DNA from: Pelagibacteraceae bacterium AG-426-E17
GTDB lineage: Bacteria; Pseudomonadota; Alphaproteobacteria; Pelagibacterales; Pelagibacteraceae
Direction of reading: 5' to 3'
Length of the DNA: 64,000 nucleotides
NCBI GenBank assembly: GCA_003210095.1
Contig: QCNP01000001.1
Coordinates: forward strand, 480,001-544,000
Each line of letters begins with the position of its first letter. Within the stretch, counting starts at the first letter, position 1. Below, in pieces: positions 57,594 to 64,000 of the stretch. Position numbers and translations under genes: made by a program. The notes beneath the pieces were generated by a model, which was not told the origin of the DNA, made no database searches, and worked only from the letters and a program-made list of their open reading frames with translations.

Positions 57594-58301
57594 ATGAACA
57601 ATATTAGATTATTTTTCAAAGAAAGTTTATCTAATAATTTAACTGGTAAATTAAATAAAGATCAATCTCATTATTTGTTAAAAGTCATGAGAATAAAAAA
57701 AGGTGATAACTTTAATTTATTCAATGAAAATGGAGAATGGATTGCTCAATTTGAAAGTATTAAATCTGGATTGATAAATTTTAAACTTGGAAAACAAATA
57801 AGATCAAAAGAACATAAAAATGAATTATGGCTCGCATTTTCACCAATTAAATCAAACTTTTTTAATTTCATGATACAAAAATCCACAGAATTAGGTGTAA
57901 CAAATTTTATACCAATCATTTTTGATAGAACAATTGTTCGAAAAATAAATTTAGATAGGTTAAGAAAAATAGTTGTGGAAGCAAGCGAACAGTCCAATCG
58001 GATTAATATTCCTAGTATCGAAGAACCAACAACATTAAAAAAATTTCTTAATAAAAATCAAGAAAACATAAATTTAATTTTAACAGATTTAAATTCAAAA
58101 ACTAAAAAACTAGATAAGAATAAATTATTATCAAAATCTAATTGTGTAATTATTGGCCCAGAGGGAGATTTCTCAGAATCCGAAAGAGTTGAAATAGGAA
58201 AATTTAAGGGTATTTATAAGTTGAGTTTAGGTGAGAATATATTGAGGGCTGAAACAGCAGCAATATCAGCATTATCTATAGTAGGATATGAGTTAAATTG
58301 A
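57594..58301 (+). CDS. rsmE: 16S rRNA (uracil1498-N3)-methyltransferase
   Basis: 235 residues. The N-terminal PUA-like part begins NNIRLFFKESL, the SPOUT domain has the trefoil-knot SAM site GPEGDFSESE (about 189-198) and LGENILRAETAAISAL. It methylates U1498 in 16S rRNA. It is followed by the cytochrome oxidase operon, which begins 59 bases after its stop. Confidence 0.94.
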   Translation: MNNIRLFFKESLSNNLTGKLNKDQSHYLLKVMRIKKGDNFNLFNENGEWIAQFESIKSGLINFKLGKQIRSKEHKNELWLAFSPIKSNFFNFMIQKSTELGVTNFIPIIFDRTIVRKINLDRLRKIVVEASEQSNRINIPSIEEPTTLKKFLNKNQENINLILTDLNSKTKKLDKNKLLSKSNCVIIGPEGDFSESERVEIGKFKGIYKLSLGENILRAETAAISALSIVGYELN

Positions 58302-58360
58302 TAAATTGTCGCGAAATCTTAAGTGTAATTTCTATAAAATCACTTTATATAGTTTTAAAG

Positions 58361-60815
<2,455 letters not shown>

Positions 60816-60830
60816 TTTAAAAGTAATTAA

Positions 60831-61742
60831 ATGAACGCTCTAAACTCATTATTAAAAAGAAATCTACTTAGTGAGACCAAACTATTTAATGGTTTAATTG
60901 ATCTTATGAAACCTAGGGTGATGTCCTTAGTAATTTTCACCTGTGCGGTAGGATTACTTACAGCACCAAATCAAATACCAATCTTTGATGCAATTATAAG
61001 CATAGGTTTTGTTACATTGGGTGCTGGAGCAGCTGGTGCTTTGAATATGTGGTATGAGGCGGATCTTGATAAATTAATGTCAAGAACTTGTTTAAGACCA
61101 ATACCCACTGGAAAAGTAAACAAGTCACAAGCTTTAATTTTTGGATTAGCATTATCTTTAATTTCAATTTATGGATTGTATTATTTTTCAAATCTTTTAT
61201 CGGCATTTATACTTTTTTTTACCATTTTCTTTTATGTTGTTGTTTATACAGTTTGGTTAAAAAGAAGAACGCCTCAAAATATAGTAATAGGTGGAGCTGC
61301 AGGCGCATTACCTCCAGTTATAGGCTGGACAATCGTAACGGGCAATTTATCATTAGAAGCAATTTCATTTTTCCTAATTATATTTTTCTGGACACCCTCA
61401 CATTTTTGGGCCCTTAGTCTCTACAAAGCAGAGGATTATAGATTAGCAAATATACCAATGTTACCTGTTATAAGTGGAGTACAAAATACTAAAATAAATA
61501 TACTTTTTTATTCGCTAATTATGTTACCAGTATTGTATTTGCCATACCATATTGGTTTTGTGGGAAACTTTTTTGCAATATTTTGTTTACCTTTAACAAT
61601 ATATTATAATTATATTTGTTTTGATCTATACAAAGACGAAAAGCACAAATTTAATATTTTAAAAGCCAAAAAGGTTTTTAGTTATTCGATAATCTATTTA
61701 TTTGCAATTTTTGTATTATTTTTAGTTGATAATTTCGTATGA
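60831..61742 (+). CDS. ctaB: protoheme IX farnesyltransferase
   Basis: Makes heme O from protoheme, the precursor of heme A for the oxidase. 303 residues, UbiA fold with about nine membrane helices. The Asp-rich motif is NMWYEADLDKLMSRTCLRPIP, followed by GGAAGALPPVIGW and the second motif FFWTPSHFWALSLYKAEDY. It overlaps the small coxF-like ORF by one base (TGATG). Confidence 0.95.
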   Translation: MNALNSLLKRNLLSETKLFNGLIDLMKPRVMSLVIFTCAVGLLTAPNQIPIFDAIISIGFVTLGAGAAGALNMWYEADLDKLMSRTCLRPIPTGKVNKSQALIFGLALSLISIYGLYYFSNLLSAFILFFTIFFYVVVYTVWLKRRTPQNIVIGGAAGALPPVIGWTIVTGNLSLEAISFFLIIFFWTPSHFWALSLYKAEDYRLANIPMLPVISGVQNTKINILFYSLIMLPVLYLPYHIGFVGNFFAIFCLPLTIYYNYICFDLYKDEKHKFNILKAKKVFSYSIIYLFAIFVLFLVDNFV

Positions 61743-61864
61743 TGGAAATTGATAAAAAAGTAAAAAAGAAAAATCTTCTAACAGGAATTGGACTTGTTGT
61801 TTTTATAATCTTATTGTTTATTTTCACTTTATATAATGTTGGTGTATTTGAGAGAGTAATATGA
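61742..61864 (+). CDS. small CoxF-like oxidase-operon membrane protein
   Basis: A 40-residue protein, MEIDKKVKKKNLLTGIGLVV at its start, with one membrane helix (about 12-32, rich in Ile, Leu, Phe) and a short end ENG-like stretch NVGVFERVI. It fits exactly between ctaB and ctaG, sharing TGATG with ctaB and ATGA with ctaG, so it is translated. Alphaproteobacterial cox operons often have a short single-helix gene (coxF) at this spot. It is 40 residues, shorter than most automatic callers accept. The function is probably in oxidase assembly. Confidence 0.75.
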   Translation: MEIDKKVKKKNLLTGIGLVVFIILLFIFTLYNVGVFERVI

Positions 61865-62409
61865 TATCAAAAAAAAAATTAACCCCTCTATTACTATCTT
61901 TCATATTTTTGCTAATGCTAGGTTTGTCATTTGCTGCTGTTCCTTTATATGACCTTTTTTGTCGTGTAACAGGTTTTGGAGGTACAACGCAAATTTCAAA
62001 GGATATACCAAAAATCGTAATAGATAAGCCCGTATCTGTACGATTGGATACCAATGTTCAAACTGATTTATCTTGGAACTTTAAAACTGAAAAAAATTTA
62101 GTTGATGTCAAACCAGGCAAAGTTTACAGAGTAAACTTCTTAGTTGAGAACTTCAGTAAAGATCCTACTAGCGGTGTTGCAAGTTATAACGTTTCTCCAT
62201 CCTCATTTGGTCCTTACTTTAATAAATTAGGATGCTTTTGTTTTGAAAAACAAACTTTAAATCCCGGAGAAAAAAAAAGTTATTTCATGACTTTTTATCT
62301 TGATCCAGAAGTAGTAAATGATCCAAAAACAAAGAATGTAAGTGATGTTACTTTGTCATATACTTTCTTCTCATCAGATTATTATAAACAAACTAAGGTA
62401 ATAAAATAA
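61861..62409 (+). CDS. ctaG: cytochrome c oxidase assembly protein CtaG (Cox11)
   Basis: Delivers copper to the CuB site of subunit I. 182 residues. One membrane helix (about 7-26), then AAVPLYDLFCRVTGFGGT, the Cox11 signature, and the copper motif CFCFEKQTL in the periplasmic domain, followed by PGEKKSYFMTFYLDPE. It overlaps the coxF-like ORF by 4 bases and abuts ctaE. Confidence 0.96.
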   Translation: MISKKKLTPLLLSFIFLLMLGLSFAAVPLYDLFCRVTGFGGTTQISKDIPKIVIDKPVSVRLDTNVQTDLSWNFKTEKNLVDVKPGKVYRVNFLVENFSKDPTSGVASYNVSPSSFGPYFNKLGCFCFEKQTLNPGEKKSYFMTFYLDPEVVNDPKTKNVSDVTLSYTFFSSDYYKQTKVIK

Positions 62410-63201
62410 ATGTCTGCAAAAGATCAAAAACACGATTATCATTTAGTAGACCCAAGTCCTTGGCCAATTTATACTTCATTTGCCACATTAATAACTGCCA
62501 TTGGTACCGTCTATTATTTTCACTCAAAAGTAATGTGGGCTATGCTTTTTGGTTTTGCTCTTTTAATTTATGGTGCTTTTATGTGGTTCAGAGATGTTGT
62601 TAACGAAGCAGAACATCAAGGGCATCATACTCCAGTGGTTCAAATTCATCATAGGTATGGAATGACATTATTCATTGCGTCTGAAGTGATGTTTTTTGTT
62701 GCATGGTTTTGGGCTTATTTCGATGCAAGTCTTTTTCCAGGAGAATTTGTAGGCAATGTTTGGCCTCCAAAAGATATTGAAACTTTTGATCCTTGGGACA
62801 TTCCCTTAATTAACACTTTAGTTTTATTGTTGTCAGGCACAACAGTAACATGGTCCCACCATGCCTTACTTGAGGATGATAGAAAAAGTTTTATTCAAGG
62901 TTTATGGCTCACAGTTATATTAGGCGCCTGTTTCACCGCATTGCAAATTTATGAGTATCAGCATGCAAGCTTCAATTTCTCTGGTCATATATATGGTGCA
63001 ACATTTTATATGGCAACCGGATTTCATGGTTTCCACGTTTTAGTTGGAACTATATTTTTAGCAGTATGTTTATGGAGAGGTAAACTTGGTCATTTTAACA
63101 AAGATCATCATTTCGGTTTTGAAGCAGCGGCGTGGTATTGGCATTTTGTTGATGTAGTTTGGCTATTTTTATTTGCAGCAATATATATTTGGGGCAGTTA
63201 A
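62410..63201 (+). CDS. ctaE: cytochrome c oxidase subunit III
   Basis: 263 residues, seven membrane helices. HDYHLVDPSPWPIYTSF at the start, EVMFFVAWFWAYFDAS with the conserved Glu and ATGFHGFHVLVGT are typical. The C-terminal YWHFVDVVWLFLFAAIYIWG ends the protein. It binds lipids and stabilises proton uptake. It begins immediately after ctaG. Confidence 0.97.
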   Translation: MSAKDQKHDYHLVDPSPWPIYTSFATLITAIGTVYYFHSKVMWAMLFGFALLIYGAFMWFRDVVNEAEHQGHHTPVVQIHHRYGMTLFIASEVMFFVAWFWAYFDASLFPGEFVGNVWPPKDIETFDPWDIPLINTLVLLLSGTTVTWSHHALLEDDRKSFIQGLWLTVILGACFTALQIYEYQHASFNFSGHIYGATFYMATGFHGFHVLVGTIFLAVCLWRGKLGHFNKDHHFGFEAAAWYWHFVDVVWLFLFAAIYIWGS

Positions 63202-63207
63202 TTAATA

Positions 63208-63864
63208 TTGAAAAATAAATTAGCATTTTCATTATTTGTATATTTTTTTATATTAGTATTTTTATCATTGGGCGTTTGGCAAATGATAAGACTTGATTGG
63301 AAGTTAACATTAATTAAACAAATTAATCAGTCATTAGATAGTGAACCATCTGAATTTAAGGGCACAAATTTAACAAATTTTAGAAGTATAAAGTTTGTGG
63401 GTAAAATTGATTATAATAATCAGATTTATCTTTACAGTTTGAATGAAAAAGGAGCCCCAGGTTTTGATTTAATTAATCCGATTGTAATAAACAATAAGTT
63501 ATTTTTAGTTAATCGTGGATGGATACCTAGAAATCAAAAAGGTAAAAAATTTCAATTGGATGATAATAATTTTACAGCAATATTAAAAGAAAAATCTAAA
63601 TTCAATTATTTTAAGCCTGAAAACGATTTAGAGAATAATTATTGGTTCACACTAAATGATGAAGATTTAAATAAATTTACGGGAAAAATATTTCCTAATT
63701 ATATAATTTATTTGAACAACAGAGTTAACGATAAAAATTACCCTCTACAAAAAAATATAACAGCAAATATTTCTAATAATCACCTAAAATATGCATTAAC
63801 ATGGTTTTCATTAGCGATTTCAATTTTTTTAATATATTTGTATTTTAGGAAAAAAAATTATTGA
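63208..63864 (+). CDS. SURF1-family oxidase assembly protein
   Basis: 218 residues. Two membrane helices at the ends (about 6-24 and 195-213), GVWQMIRLDWKLTLI (about 22-36), and the central domain with GAPGFDLINPIVI and LVNRGWIPRNQKG, a clear SURF1 signature. It helps to insert heme A into subunit I. The start is a TTG 6 bases after ctaE. The stop overlaps thrC (TGATG). Confidence 0.92.
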   Translation: MKNKLAFSLFVYFFILVFLSLGVWQMIRLDWKLTLIKQINQSLDSEPSEFKGTNLTNFRSIKFVGKIDYNNQIYLYSLNEKGAPGFDLINPIVINNKLFLVNRGWIPRNQKGKKFQLDDNNFTAILKEKSKFNYFKPENDLENNYWFTLNDEDLNKFTGKIFPNYIIYLNNRVNDKNYPLQKNITANISNNHLKYALTWFSLAISIFLIYLYFRKKNY

Positions 63865-64000
63865 TGAAATATATAAGCACAAGAAGTAGTTCAGAAAGTT
63901 TACCTTTTGAAAGCGTCTTTATTAAAGGCCTTGCTGATGATGGTGGACTTTTTTTACCAGAGAAAGATTATAAATTTGACGAAAAAGATTTGTCAAAATT
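63864..64000 (+). CDS. thrC: threonine synthase, N-terminal fragment
   Basis: The gene runs off the right edge; 45 residues are visible. It starts MKYISTRSSSESLPFESV and continues GLADDGGLFLPEKD, the N-terminal threonine synthase signature. The PLP lysine lies beyond the window. It overlaps SURF1 by TGATG, as in other alphaproteobacteria where thrC follows the oxidase operon, although the functions are unrelated. Confidence 0.88.
   Translation, partial: MKYISTRSSSESLPFESVFIKGLADDGGLFLPEKDYKFDEKDLSK

Overview
The window looks like a piece of a streamlined marine alphaproteobacterial genome, most likely SAR11 (Pelagibacterales). The sequence is very A+T rich by eye, with long A and T runs inside genes. 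Almost every gene touches or overlaps the next, and no gap between genes reaches 300 bases. The gene set is alphaproteobacterial: a compact aa3 cytochrome c oxidase operon (ctaC-ctaD-ctaB-small coxF-like ORF-ctaG-ctaE-SURF1-thrC), a RegB/PrrB-type kinase, the bolA / J-protein / cobS / cobT cluster, a DUF3035 lipoprotein, a DUF2093 protein and a msbA-waaA-lpxK-lpxL lipid A run. The species assignment is inference from gene content and composition; no search was run.

Layout. 1-2250: end of an SDR epimerase, a convergent serine hydrolase and a GT4 glycosyltransferase. 2243-10608: a rightward translation operon (thrS, infC, rpmI, rplT, pheS, pheT, lepA). 10609-16206: a surface-glycan block (GT17, GT2, three methyltransferases, a GalE-like epimerase) that ends against a tRNA-Ser(GGA) at 16216-16305. 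16465-19804: gyrB and an orphan RegB-type histidine kinase. 19801-23369: cobT, cobS, a zinc-knuckle J-domain protein and bolA. 23358-24957: aroB and aroK (shikimate pathway). 25014-26910: an unrecognised membrane/secreted pair. 26942-29129: def, fmt, truA.

29119-37638 is the most accessory-looking part. It holds a SET-domain protein, oligopeptidase B, a Tim14-like membrane J protein, a GT9 enzyme, a DapA-fold lyase that lacks the DapA arginine, a 379-residue protein with a histone-like lysine tail, a secreted protein and three small membrane proteins. 37755-39839: groES-groEL with a clear terminator and a probable promoter. 39909-46342: HAD phosphatase, ribF, ileS, lspA, a lipoprotein and pgi. 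46334-54025: rsmD, purD, lipid A genes and ubiA. 54078-58301: DUF2721, a quinone reductase-like enzyme, pirin, DoxX, a double CDGSH protein, a haloacid dehalogenase-like protein and rsmE. 58361-64000: the cytochrome oxidase operon running into thrC.

The strongest points for follow-up are the CobST module kept with a J protein and BolA but no other cobalamin gene in the window, the RegB kinase whose phospho-acceptor His is followed by Ser instead of Glu, the methyltransferase that has lost all cysteines of its zinc domain, the lysine-tailed coiled-coil protein, and the bacterial SET-domain protein next to oligopeptidase B.
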